Assembly (NCBI RefSeq): GCF_003326795.1
Contig: NZ_JPWI01000015.1
Coordinates: 62,001-126,000 of the forward strand
Direction of reading: 5' to 3'
Length of the DNA stretch: 64,000 nt
From: Thalassospira profundimaris
GTDB lineage: Bacteria; Pseudomonadota; Alphaproteobacteria; Rhodospirillales; Thalassospiraceae
In this document: piece by piece, positions 7,920 through 15,852 of the stretch
Layout of the letters: each line of letters begins with the position of its first letter
Position numbering within the stretch: position 1 is the stretch's first letter
Translations under genes and position numbers: made by a program
Notes under the pieces: generated by a model
Databases searched by the model: none
The model's input: only the letters and a program-made list of their open reading frames with translations
What the model was told of the DNA's origin: nothing

Positions 7920-9104
7920 CTAGCCTTCGAAGCTACCTGGCCAAATCTTGCGGGCCGATTGCAGAAGCCTCTGACCTTCAATGTAAACAGTGAGGATGTC
8001 TTGCCTGAGTAACGCACGGGAATGCATGGTTTCGATACGCACCCAGTAAAGCCTTTGTAGACTTTCACGCACATCTTCCTGGCGATGCCACAAGGCCGAA
8101 AAGACTTCCTTCCAATTATCACGACGCTCGATGATCTTCTGGTAATCGGTGAAGTCCGCATAGTCGATAAGCGGGCCCTTCCGTCGCCCAGCCTTGACGG
8201 CTTTCTGTTGCTTGTCCAGCCATGTATCATACATGCGGTTTGGCAACCGATGTCGTGGCCATCCCGGGCCAAATGTCTCTTCCATTACATGAGCGATGAG
8301 CCGCCGTATGCCGCATTCAAGAACAAAGAGCCAGTTATAAGCCTGACGGGACAAATCACCGTCGGGAAGCTTGCCAATCAAGGGCACAGGGGCAAAAGTT
8401 CCGAAGATATCTTCAAGAATCATGGCGGGTTGTCGAATGCCGGTTGTATCGACGATTTCAACGAAACTTTCGTCTTCGCCCTCAACCAGTTCATCATCAA
8501 AGCCGTGATCCCGATATGTCTCCTCACGAGATAAAACAGCCTGATCTACAGAGAACTGAACCGGATCACGCCAGTCTCCGAGCTCGTCTCGCATGGCTTC
8601 AACCATGCCGGGGCTGTAGCTGTCAGGCTGCCGGACAAGATCCCCGATGGTCTGAAGTTTTACCAGTCCCGCTATGGCATGTTCGGCTTTGGCAATTTCG
8701 AGCAGAACCGGATTAAACTCTGCTAGTCGGGATTGAAGATTGACCGCGAAAAGTCCGACATTCTGCGCTGCAGCCATCAGCGGGCTGTCGTGAAGCTTCT
8801 CCAATGCTGCTCCTATACGGACGATCTCTGGAGATTTCGCAAACTGCTGATAGGTCAGACCAATTCTTTGGATTTTTTCAAACACCGGCTCCCAATCCAG
8901 CCCGCGATAGGGATCAATCATGCGCTCGACGTCCAGGCGCAATTTTTCGCTGGCAGTAGCTGCCCGCCCCAATGCGGACATCTGGATGGATCGCTCTGCA
9001 AACTCACTCAAGGGGGAAGCACTTGATTTTATCGCTTGCTGCAACCGATCTGTTGCCCGCGGAGGCTCTGTCTTTTCACTTGGTTGATCGTCGTTCGATG
9101 TCAT
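7920..9104 (-). CDS. Swt1-family HEPN-domain protein
   Basis: 394 residues. The C-terminal 140 (about 250-394) match the Swt1-type HEPN domain: a helical start 'WLFVLECGIRRLI', the 'FGPGWPRHRLP' block, 'PLIDYADFTDYQKIIERRDNWKEVF', and the R-x4-H signature R356-I-E-T-M-H361. HEPN proteins of this type are RNases or RNA binders, often in defence loci. The N-terminal 250 residues are helical and unassigned. It is convergent with the 2-7.8 kb operon. Confidence 0.75.
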   Translation of the reverse strand: MTSNDDQPSEKTEPPRATDRLQQAIKSSASPLSEFAERSIQMSALGRAATASEKLRLDVERMIDPYRGLDWEPVFEKIQRIGLTYQQFAKSPEIVRIGAALEKLHDSPLMAAAQNVGLFAVNLQSRLAEFNPVLLEIAKAEHAIAGLVKLQTIGDLVRQPDSYSPGMVEAMRDELGDWRDPVQFSVDQAVLSREETYRDHGFDDELVEGEDESFVEIVDTTGIRQPAMILEDIFGTFAPVPLIGKLPDGDLSRQAYNWLFVLECGIRRLIAHVMEETFGPGWPRHRLPNRMYDTWLDKQQKAVKAGRRKGPLIDYADFTDYQKIIERRDNWKEVFSALWHRQEDVRESLQRLYWVRIETMHSRALLRQDILTVYIEGQRLLQSARKIWPGSFEG

Positions 9105-9237
9105 CTGTATCCAATCCCGGCATTAAACGAATATGGGAACCTGAACATCCGTTTTGGCACCCAAACCCCTCTTTGGCATAGAAACTTATGAGAGCAGATA
9201 TTCCGTCTCATAAACATTAACTTTCGAGGATTTAAGT

Positions 9238-9321
9238 ATGACACGATCAGTTAAAGATACAAACTACGACCAGATATCCGGCATTTTCGCTGATGTTCGG
9301 CAAGGGGTTCTCACCCCGTAG
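9238..9321 (+). CDS. possible 27-aa peptide
   Basis: A short ORF starting at ATG 9238, with GAGGA about 8 bases upstream. No similarity recognised and the codon sample is too small to judge. It may be a remnant or a leader peptide. Confidence 0.25.
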   Translation: MTRSVKDTNYDQISGIFADVRQGVLTP

Positions 9322-9342
9322 CGTTATCCTCACTGTCCTTCT

Positions 9343-9381
9343 GTCAAATCGCCAATTTGTTATGGCGCATTACCCAAAATG
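9343..9381 (+). repeat. 39-bp inverted repeat, right copy
   Basis: Perfect inverted copy of 1956-1994. Here it lies about 50 bases upstream of the -35 region of the rightward operon, as the left copy lies upstream of the leftward operon. It is either a shared upstream control element or the edge of a duplicated or inverted segment. Confidence 0.85.
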
Positions 9382-9429
9382 GAACTGATTGACAGAATTC
9401 AGGGGGACGACCTCTGCCATCTTCATAAA

Positions 9430-9460
9430 TTGATATTTGCAAAATTTCTTGCAATATAAT
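9430..9460 (+). promoter_or_regulatory. operon promoter overlapped by TTGCAA boxes
   Basis: A perfect -10 TATAAT at 9455-9460 and a TTGATA at 9430-9435 (19-bp spacer). Two TTGCAA boxes (9437-9442; 9449-9454, the second part of TTCTTGCAA) fill the spacer, so a bound regulator would block polymerase. It drives the 9506-15445 operon. Confidence 0.55.
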
Positions 9461-9505
9461 ATTTTCGATGTCGTTACCTGACTTCAGCGACATGAAAGGC
9501 TCAGC

Positions 9506-9550
9506 ATGAACAGTCCCTCCGCCTCTTTGGCTGAACCGGTGGCAAAATGA
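9506..9550 (+). CDS. 14-aa leader peptide ORF, coupled to next gene
   Basis: ATG at 9506 with AAAGG upstream. Its stop overlaps the start of the 9547 gene (ATGA). The 9547 gene has no ribosome-binding site of its own, so this short ORF probably serves to bring ribosomes to it. Confidence 0.4.
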   Translation: MNSPSASLAEPVAK

Positions 9551-9768
9551 TCGACCGGGTATCTGTTCTCATTCTGACCTCTGTGTCGATCGGCAATCTG
9601 TTGATGCCTCACAATGCAAAACTGCTCGGCGCGACCGGGCTTGTCTGGTGCATTTTTTTAGCCGGTCGGACAGTTTTATATCGGTCTCGTGACGTCAAGA
9701 AACGCATTCGGGATGGAGACAGCCCGTCATTTCTGTTTCGCATCAGCTTTGACACCAAAAAGGATTGA
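9547..9768 (+). CDS. small membrane protein, 73 aa
   Basis: Two hydrophobic segments (about residues 5-20 and 27-44) and a basic tail. The size and place at the head of a VirB6-containing operon recall small VirB3-like or pilin-like subunits, but there is no diagnostic motif. Translation is likely coupled to the 14-aa leader ORF. Confidence 0.55.
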   Translation: MIDRVSVLILTSVSIGNLLMPHNAKLLGATGLVWCIFLAGRTVLYRSRDVKKRIRDGDSPSFLFRISFDTKKD

Positions 9769-9773
9769 GCCCA

Positions 9774-10232
9774 ATGGATAATAACGAACAGATCTCCATC
9801 GATCAGAAATCCCCGACTACGGGCGAGACAACGCCGCATGCTCAGCGCCGGAGCAGATCTGCGGCGAAGCGCGACAGTGTCTCAACTGCCCGTGACCGTC
9901 TGAATACCGCAATCAGGGCGGCAGAAGATCAGCTTGAGAAAATCCGCGAATGGGTCACTGAACATGATCCGGCAAATGCCATCTCTCCTGCAACCCAGGC
10001 AGCCACTCTGACCAATCAGCTTGGCACCAGACTTGACAAGATTGCCGATGCGCATTCGAGCCTGACGAAAATACGTCAGAAAGCCGCGACAACAACACTT
10101 GCATCCGCCGTTTCGGTTATCGATCCGAACATTGATCTGGGCCAGATCGAACAGCTGATCAAAAGCGGTGCGACCGGCGATGAAATTGCCAAGGCTTTGG
10201 CGGCCAAACTGACGGAATCGCGGCATGACTGA
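9774..10232 (+). CDS. hypothetical coiled-coil protein, 152 aa
   Basis: Start chosen at ATG 9774; a TTG at 9765 is possible. A soluble protein with a basic, low-complexity N-terminus (residues 15-40) and long helices likely to form a coiled coil (about residues 45-120). Its stop overlaps the start of the next gene. Possibly a cytoplasmic partner of the membrane proteins downstream; no family recognised. Confidence 0.55.
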   Translation: MDNNEQISIDQKSPTTGETTPHAQRRSRSAAKRDSVSTARDRLNTAIRAAEDQLEKIREWVTEHDPANAISPATQAATLTNQLGTRLDKIADAHSSLTKIRQKAATTTLASAVSVIDPNIDLGQIEQLIKSGATGDEIAKALAAKLTESRHD

Positions 10233-10668
10233 TCAGGAATATGGCATAACCCGTGAAGAGGAAGCCCGGCACACGGCGCTTCAGGAGATTTCACGCCCCC
10301 CCAAGGATGATGACATTCCTGTCGTACTGGCCGACATAACTGACTGGATGAAACGGCAAGGGGCCGTTCTCACACATGAAGACAGCTATCAGCTGCAGTC
10401 CCAGATTTTGCAGCTTGGCCAGCCGGGTTACTATCCCTGGCTTATTCGTGCCTTTGCCGACTGTGCACGCATTGCGCGCGAGAAACCGGTCCGTGACTTG
10501 CGTAAGGAAAAAAAGTCGCGCGACAGTTTCCAGTTGCTCTGTTTCATTCTGGCCGTCTGTCTGGGGGCGATTTCGTTCATGCCGACCAATCCCTGGGTTT
10601 ATGCCTGTGCTCTTCCACCCGGACTGATCTCTTTGTGGTTTTTGATTAAACAGGCCCGGGGGAAATAG
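10225..10668 (+). CDS. membrane protein with soluble N-domain, 147 aa
   Basis: About 100 soluble residues, a basic stretch (RKEKKSR), then two closely spaced transmembrane segments (about 103-119 and 123-141). It overlaps the preceding gene by 8 bases and precedes the VirB6-like gene by 2. No family recognised; probably a secretion-apparatus accessory. Confidence 0.55.
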   Translation: MTDQEYGITREEEARHTALQEISRPPKDDDIPVVLADITDWMKRQGAVLTHEDSYQLQSQILQLGQPGYYPWLIRAFADCARIAREKPVRDLRKEKKSRDSFQLLCFILAVCLGAISFMPTNPWVYACALPPGLISLWFLIKQARGK

Positions 10669-10670
10669 GC

Positions 10671-12182
10671 ATGGATTACATCGCCGATTTCTTCAACGAA
10701 CTTTACCAGATCAAATACGCTTTCGCGACCGGCGTATATACCACCCTTGGTCCGCCGATGCTCACGCTATTGCGAAGCGGAAGTTCGCTTTACATCATCC
10801 TGATCGCGGTCATGATGATTGCGCAACCGCAGAAAGGGAAGGAAAGACTTGAAGGGCTTGCCTATTCGATCCTGGCTGTTATCGCCGCGATCTTCCTGCT
10901 GAACCAGACAGGTGGAACGGCACTTGTCCTGAATGTTTTCTGGGCAATTGAGGATATGTCTCTCGGGATTGCCATTGAAATGCTGCGCAAGCTGCCGACT
11001 TATGGCCAGGCACTCGCCTTGCCATATCCGATCGACACCGCGACAGCAACAATTCAAGTCGGTGGCGAAACGATCGTCAATGGCTACGCGGTTCTTGCGG
11101 CGCTTATCGAAGACCAAATGTTTGGTATTCTTGGGCTCATGGCACAGGTGGCTTATGGTAATGGCACTATTTTGACTCCTGCCACTATTGTCAGGGCATT
11201 AATGTCGATAATTGGCATGCTGCCCTTCATATTCGTGCTCGGCATTTTTGCCGCCTTCATGGCGGAAGCGATGTTCAAATATGTGGCCATGAGTACGGCT
11301 GCACCCATCCTGATCGCTCTTTTTCCCTTCAAGTTCTTTCGCCCTTTCAGCACAGCCGGCATCCGCATCCTGATTGGAGCCTTTTTCACCATCATATTTG
11401 CTGCCGGCGCCATGGGCTTCACCATGGTTGCAGTTGATAACTTTAAAGGTCGTCTGAGCACCAAACTTGAAGCCGCACAACAGGCAGGCAGCGGAACGAT
11501 AAGATATCGTTTATGGTGTGAAAACAGCTCTACGATTTATACTGGTGCCTGGCCAGAAGAGGGTTATGAGGCATTCAAATGGTATGGAAAAGGTGACGTA
11601 GAAGAAATGTCGCCCGAACAATGTGCAGAAGCACTACGTCTATCTAATGTTGGTGCTTGGATTGTTTTTGAGAAGGAATTCTTAACTCTTGTCGTTATTG
11701 GTTTCTTGTCAGTTTTGCTCCATTTGTCGGCCAAAACCCTTGCCTCCAATATTTCTGGCGCCAATGACGGGCCTGGACCGGCTGCAGCCGTCGTGATGGC
11801 TGCAAAAACTGCTGCCATGGGCGGCGCCGGCATTGCCATGCGCTATGGTGGAGGTACGCTCTTCGGTCAAGGCGGTGCAGGTAACAGCATTTCCAGCCTG
11901 ATGAATAAAAGCGAAATTGGTCAAACACTTCATAACCATGGGCTTGTGGGCAGCGCAGCCTCAGCCATCAATCCCTTCAAAGGAGCTCCACCGACATCGC
12001 AAAACACTAGTTCTTCTGCAGGCTTTGGCAATATTGGCACTGACCGCTTTTCAACCGGAGGCGGTAATGGCAGTATGATGGGATCACAAAAAGAGCAGCA
12101 GCAATTTGCTGATATCATCACAAAATCATTTGCACAGGCCCTTCGGCAATCCGGCGTAGGTCGCGACCGAAACGGCCTATGA
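10671..12182 (+). CDS. VirB6/TrbL-like type IV secretion membrane protein
   Basis: 503 residues with about six hydrophobic segments in the first 360 (near 38-51, 62-78, 168-197, 205-215, 226-250 and 340-360) and a Gly/Ser-rich hydrophilic tail of about 130 residues. This is the architecture of VirB6/TrbL inner-membrane channel proteins, with the large periplasmic or cytoplasmic loop between the fifth and sixth segments. It lies between small membrane proteins and lipoproteins in one operon. No VirB4, VirB9, VirB10 or VirB11 is in the window, so the rest of the apparatus must lie elsewhere. Confidence 0.7.
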   Translation: MDYIADFFNELYQIKYAFATGVYTTLGPPMLTLLRSGSSLYIILIAVMMIAQPQKGKERLEGLAYSILAVIAAIFLLNQTGGTALVLNVFWAIEDMSLGIAIEMLRKLPTYGQALALPYPIDTATATIQVGGETIVNGYAVLAALIEDQMFGILGLMAQVAYGNGTILTPATIVRALMSIIGMLPFIFVLGIFAAFMAEAMFKYVAMSTAAPILIALFPFKFFRPFSTAGIRILIGAFFTIIFAAGAMGFTMVAVDNFKGRLSTKLEAAQQAGSGTIRYRLWCENSSTIYTGAWPEEGYEAFKWYGKGDVEEMSPEQCAEALRLSNVGAWIVFEKEFLTLVVIGFLSVLLHLSAKTLASNISGANDGPGPAAAVVMAAKTAAMGGAGIAMRYGGGTLFGQGGAGNSISSLMNKSEIGQTLHNHGLVGSAASAINPFKGAPPTSQNTSSSAGFGNIGTDRFSTGGGNGSMMGSQKEQQQFADIITKSFAQALRQSGVGRDRNGL

Positions 12183-12199
12183 TTTTTAGGAATTATGCC

Positions 12200-12904
12200 A
12201 TGCGCAAGATAGTTACACTTCTCCCTCTTATATTACTGCTCAACGCATGCTGGTTCGATACAGCTCCAGAGTTGTATCGCGTAGACGTTGTTTTTCAGGA
12301 GAACGGAAAACTCACCTCCGGGCATTCACAAGCAGTTTGTGATTTCAGAGGTCAAACTGCCACACGACAATGCTCTGTTAAGCTTGTGATTAAAGACACA
12401 CATTTAAATCCTTCCGGAGCAGGACAGTATAAGGCAAAAATCGACCAGATGTTCGCTGACCCGGCTTACGCAAAATCAGAATATGCTACTGCCTTCTCAA
12501 AACACGAAGAAATTGCTTTGTCGCTTGAACTCTCTGCACATGGCCGTAAAGAGAACCGGTACAATCTGATCGTAAATGGAGATCTGCCATGGTCCTGGTC
12601 AAATCAAGCAACAGCAACAAATGAACTTGGCCAGAAAGTTGTGGTCGTAACAGACAGCGAACTCAGAGACGGAAGAAATCTAAGTTTTGAACCAAATCCA
12701 GCTCCGTATATTAAGCTGTATAACGATGCCTACAATGAATTTTTTAATAGAAAATCCGGGTGTTATACCGGGGATGTGAATGGATGCAAAATCATTGAAT
12801 TCATAGGTATGCAAGTGACGGTTCCCTATCAACCGGCAAATGTGACCATCACCTGGACACCAATCGATGAAGATGATCTCAGTCATACCGATAAGGTGAG
12901 CTGA
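12200..12904 (+). CDS. lipoprotein, tandem copy 1
   Basis: 234 residues from ATG 12200, chosen because AGGA lies upstream and the signal peptide then starts MRK; an overlapping ATG at 12179 is the alternative. The lipobox LLNAC predicts cleavage before Cys17-18. The mature protein is beta-rich with four or more further cysteines in conserved spacing (VCDFRGQTATRQC; GCYTGDVNGC). It is a tandem paralogue of the next gene, with nearly identical last 20 codons and similar first codons. Likely an outer- or inner-membrane lipoprotein of the secretion operon. Confidence 0.7.
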   Translation: MRKIVTLLPLILLLNACWFDTAPELYRVDVVFQENGKLTSGHSQAVCDFRGQTATRQCSVKLVIKDTHLNPSGAGQYKAKIDQMFADPAYAKSEYATAFSKHEEIALSLELSAHGRKENRYNLIVNGDLPWSWSNQATATNELGQKVVVVTDSELRDGRNLSFEPNPAPYIKLYNDAYNEFFNRKSGCYTGDVNGCKIIEFIGMQVTVPYQPANVTITWTPIDEDDLSHTDKVS

Positions 12905-12918
12905 TGAACATTAATGCC

Positions 12919-13623
12919 ATGCGCAAATTTATGACCCTTCTGCCTCTTACATTACTGCTGAGTGCATGCTGGTGGGATGATGCGCCTGAACTTTACAGTG
13001 TTGACGTTGAATTCTCTGAAGAGGGTGGTTCTTTATCGGCGAAGACAAGTTCAGTTTGTGATTTTAGAGCTCAAACATCATCAAGAACCTGTGAAATAAA
13101 CCTTCCACTCGAAAATCATCACCTTCAGCTGATCGGAGTTGGCCGATATGCTGAAGGAAACTCTCGGATGTTTATCGACCCGAATTTTGAACGCACAAAA
13201 TATGCAGAATTCACCAAACAGCACATCGCTATGCCATTAACAATCTTGATTTCTGCGCATGGAAGGAAGGAGAATCGATACGGCATTAACTTGGATGGAT
13301 TGATCCCGTATGGCTTAAACTCTTCATCTGTCGCTAAAGACGATCTTGGAAGACAAGTCGCTATTGCCACAGATGAAAACCTTAGAAATTCATATGTCAT
13401 CGATCTTTCTCCAATGCCCGAGGAATACCTCAAGCACTGGTCAAACATTTATAACGAACAATTCAATCGCGAGTTCAGTTGCTACAACGGTGACCCCGGA
13501 GGATGCAAATTGCTGGATCAAGTGGCAGTTTCAGAAGCCCAACCATTCAAACCAGCAACCCTGACCATCACCTGGACGCCAATCGACGAAGATGATCTCA
13601 GCCACACCGATAAGGTGAGCTGA
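12919..13623 (+). CDS. lipoprotein, tandem copy 2
   Basis: 234 residues from ATG 12919 (in-frame ATG at 12904 also possible). The lipobox is LLSAC. Cysteine spacing and the segment 'SAHGRKENRY' match the preceding gene, and the final 19 residues (VTITWTP/LTITWTP to DKVS) are almost identical, while the central part is about 40% alike. This is old duplication with recent sequence homogenisation at the ends. Confidence 0.7.
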   Translation: MRKFMTLLPLTLLLSACWWDDAPELYSVDVEFSEEGGSLSAKTSSVCDFRAQTSSRTCEINLPLENHHLQLIGVGRYAEGNSRMFIDPNFERTKYAEFTKQHIAMPLTILISAHGRKENRYGINLDGLIPYGLNSSSVAKDDLGRQVAIATDENLRNSYVIDLSPMPEEYLKHWSNIYNEQFNREFSCYNGDPGGCKLLDQVAVSEAQPFKPATLTITWTPIDEDDLSHTDKVS

Positions 13624-14234
13624 TGGCTGTTCTTGTCAATCCGCACCCTGATCCCGGCAATCTCATTGAACAGCAGCTGGCAGGCCTGCCAGATCACTGG
13701 ATTGTCGTTAAAGCAGGAGCTGGATGGGCAAGTCTCGAACCAACCCGGGGATGGTATGAAATCGATGCCATCCCGGAAGATATCAAAGTCAACCTGCCTC
13801 CTGCCGCCGGGCAGCTCAACAGCCATTTTCTGCCCCAGCTCATCGCGCAAAATATAGAAAACATGCCAGGCAATATCGACAACCTGCCGATCGGCTGGTT
13901 TGATGATGCATGTGCCGTGCTGACATCTGCCAAGCCGGAAACGCCACCAGCGGCAAAAAGCAGCACCACTTCGCGAAAACGAACACGTCGCAATCCGGAA
14001 GCTCTTAAAGCCATCCGTCTTGAATTACAGAATGCTCTGGCCGGGCTGTATGAGGATCCCGGCGCGGCATGCGCCAGAATTGAAAGAGCACTGCAACGGG
14101 ATGACAGCACTTTCATCCTCACATTGCTCAACCATAATCCGGATCATTTTGGCAGCACCCATTCGATCAAAAGACGCTGGTGGCATCCGGATATCGAAAT
14201 ACATCTCCAAGCACTTGAGGATTTGTCGTCATGA
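13623..14234 (+). CDS. hypothetical protein, 203 aa
   Basis: A soluble protein with two parts: an acidic, Pro/Trp-rich N-half (to about residue 105), then a basic linker (SRKRTRRN) and a helical C-half. It overlaps the genes on both sides, so it belongs to the secretion-like operon. Family not recognised. Confidence 0.55.
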   Translation: MAVLVNPHPDPGNLIEQQLAGLPDHWIVVKAGAGWASLEPTRGWYEIDAIPEDIKVNLPPAAGQLNSHFLPQLIAQNIENMPGNIDNLPIGWFDDACAVLTSAKPETPPAAKSSTTSRKRTRRNPEALKAIRLELQNALAGLYEDPGAACARIERALQRDDSTFILTLLNHNPDHFGSTHSIKRRWWHPDIEIHLQALEDLSS

Positions 14235-15445
14235 TCCCCCTTATTGCAGCCTTGTTTTGCGCATCGGTCGCAAGTTTTCTGTCGGGCTGGGCGATCCTTG
14301 CCCTGTTTGGGATCAACTGGCTTAATCCAGATCATCGCGCAGGCCTGGCAGATCTGGCAGGTTGGCCGCTGGAGGCTTACAGCCTCGGTCATTTATGGCT
14401 GACTGCGGCCCATCTGCTTGGCCTGATCACCATTTGCACATGCCTCTTCCTTGGTTGGAAATTTCTTGCCGAACCTTTCCGCATCCTGTTCCGCCAGACG
14501 CCCAAACTCATCTATCTGGCCTATCCTGTCGCTTTTCTCTGGAACAAGGCTGGAAAGCTCATCGCAAGGATGATCCGGATCAGAGTTCCCAAACCGCGCA
14601 TCGAGGCACGTATTGAATGGAATGCCTCGGCCGCGGTCAATCGAACCGAAAATGTTTCTCCTGAAAGAGCGCCGGTAACCCTGACACTCGACCCGCCAGC
14701 TTCCAAACCGGTTGCAAGTCAACCAGATGCAGCGGAGCGTAATGACCCGTCCGGACAGGACGTAAATGTTGATGCTGAAAGAATGGCATCTCAGGAAACC
14801 GGACTTGTCTATTCCGACCCGATGGCGGAACTTGAGCCAGCACCCGAACGCCCGGAAGCACCGGTATCAAAACCTGTTCTGGATCCGGAAGCCGGACTGC
14901 CTTTTGCAATCGATCAGTTGCGCGAGCTTGGTTACGAAACCAGGGTCAATTTGCAAGTCAATGCTGCTGACGGCGGATTTGTTCCCGATATCTTTGATGC
15001 GGACCCCAAGGCAAGCGTTCAGCTTGTCGCCATCGATGCCGAAACCATCTATCTGATCGAGACCGTCGATCTGGGCAATATGCAATGGTCTGTTCAGACA
15101 ATGGCGGACATGCATGACGCTTCCTGGACCGATGCAGAATGGACCAGCCCGTCCGGCACGATGGCCTGCCCGGCCACCCGACTTGCCAGATCACGGGAAC
15201 GATTCAATTCGGCCCTGCTCGCCAGATTGAATATGAATGAATCATCCCTGATCAGCCTGTTGCTCCTTCGCAACGGGTCGCTCGCTGATCCCGAAGTCCT
15301 AGCCCGCTTCACAGATGCAGAAGATATTGAACTTGCCTGGTTCGACACCGCCAGCGATATCGACAAAATTGTTGATCCTGCAGAAGGAAAGATGGCGCCA
15401 TTCCTCCTGAACATTCTGACCCAACCAGCTCGCAACGCTGCCTGA
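14231..15445 (+). CDS. membrane protein with large soluble domain, 404 aa
   Basis: Two N-terminal transmembrane segments (about residues 5-28 and 54-76), a Pro/Glu-rich linker (about 145-220) and a C-terminal alpha/beta domain (about 225-400). The C-domain has some likeness to nuclease-like folds ('GYETRVNLQVNAADGGFVPDI', 'LVAIDAETIYLIETVDLG'), but I cannot assign it. Last gene of the operon; a strong hairpin follows. Confidence 0.55.
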   Translation: MIPLIAALFCASVASFLSGWAILALFGINWLNPDHRAGLADLAGWPLEAYSLGHLWLTAAHLLGLITICTCLFLGWKFLAEPFRILFRQTPKLIYLAYPVAFLWNKAGKLIARMIRIRVPKPRIEARIEWNASAAVNRTENVSPERAPVTLTLDPPASKPVASQPDAAERNDPSGQDVNVDAERMASQETGLVYSDPMAELEPAPERPEAPVSKPVLDPEAGLPFAIDQLRELGYETRVNLQVNAADGGFVPDIFDADPKASVQLVAIDAETIYLIETVDLGNMQWSVQTMADMHDASWTDAEWTSPSGTMACPATRLARSRERFNSALLARLNMNESSLISLLLLRNGSLADPEVLARFTDAEDIELAWFDTASDIDKIVDPAEGKMAPFLLNILTQPARNAA

Positions 15446-15451
15446 CAGGGA

Positions 15452-15477
15452 AGGCGCCTTATACAGATAAGGCGCCT
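15452..15477 (+). terminator. hairpin terminating the VirB6-like operon
   Basis: A 10-bp perfect stem (AGGCGCCTTA / TAAGGCGCCT) with a 6-base loop, 6 bases after the last stop. There is no T-run, so termination may be Rho-assisted. Confidence 0.6.
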
Positions 15478-15527
15478 GTGGCGCACGCGCGCAACCGTAT
15501 CATACGATCCAAATGCCCTGCCTATTA

Positions 15528-15585
15528 AGTCTGATATACTGGACATTTTAAGAGAATTGATCCAATATGTCCTGTATATTGGACA
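15528..15585 (+). promoter_or_regulatory. HipB operators and hipBA promoter
   Basis: A perfect site TGTCC-N8-GGACA at 15568-15585 lies within a wider dyad TCCAATA-N9-TATTGGA (15561-15583). A degenerate second site (AGTCT-N8-GGACA) is at 15528-15545. E. coli HipB binds TATCC-N8-GGATA, so these are likely autoregulatory sites of the downstream HipB. Confidence 0.65.
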
Positions 15586-15597
15586 AAGGCACAGGAA

Positions 15598-15852
15598 ATG
15601 GATATCTTCGATATCGGTGAACTCATCCGACAGCACAGAAAATCCCGCGGCATGCGACAGGCAGCCCTTGCCAGCAAAGCCGGCATTGCCCGTTCAACCC
15701 TGGTTGCGCTGGAAAACGGAAGCCTGCCGGAGCTTGGATTTGGCAAAATATGTTCCCTGCTCGCAGTATTGGAGCTGGATATCACGATTGCTCCGGCCAG
15801 AGCCAGACGGCCGACACTGGAAGATTTGAGAAATGATCCGGATATGGAGTGA
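15598..15852 (+). CDS. hipB: HipB-like antitoxin, XRE family
   Basis: 84 residues with a single helix-turn-helix (about residues 12-65: RGMRQAALASKAGIARSTLVALENG). Size and place before hipA fit the HipB antitoxin, which binds and inhibits HipA and represses the operon through the TGTCC-N8-GGACA sites just upstream. The last 20 bases overlap hipA. Confidence 0.8.
   Translation: MDIFDIGELIRQHRKSRGMRQAALASKAGIARSTLVALENGSLPELGFGKICSLLAVLELDITIAPARARRPTLEDLRNDPDME

Larger units (their letters stand above)
9105..9505. other. regulatory intergenic region
   Basis: About 400 bases between the divergent HEPN gene and the VirB6-like operon. It holds the HEPN gene promoter region, a perfect 8-bp inverted repeat TTATGAGA/TCTCATAA (9186-9193 and 9206-9213, spacer 12), a possible 27-aa ORF, the right copy of the 39-bp element and the operon promoter with TTGCAA boxes. 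Confidence 0.6.
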
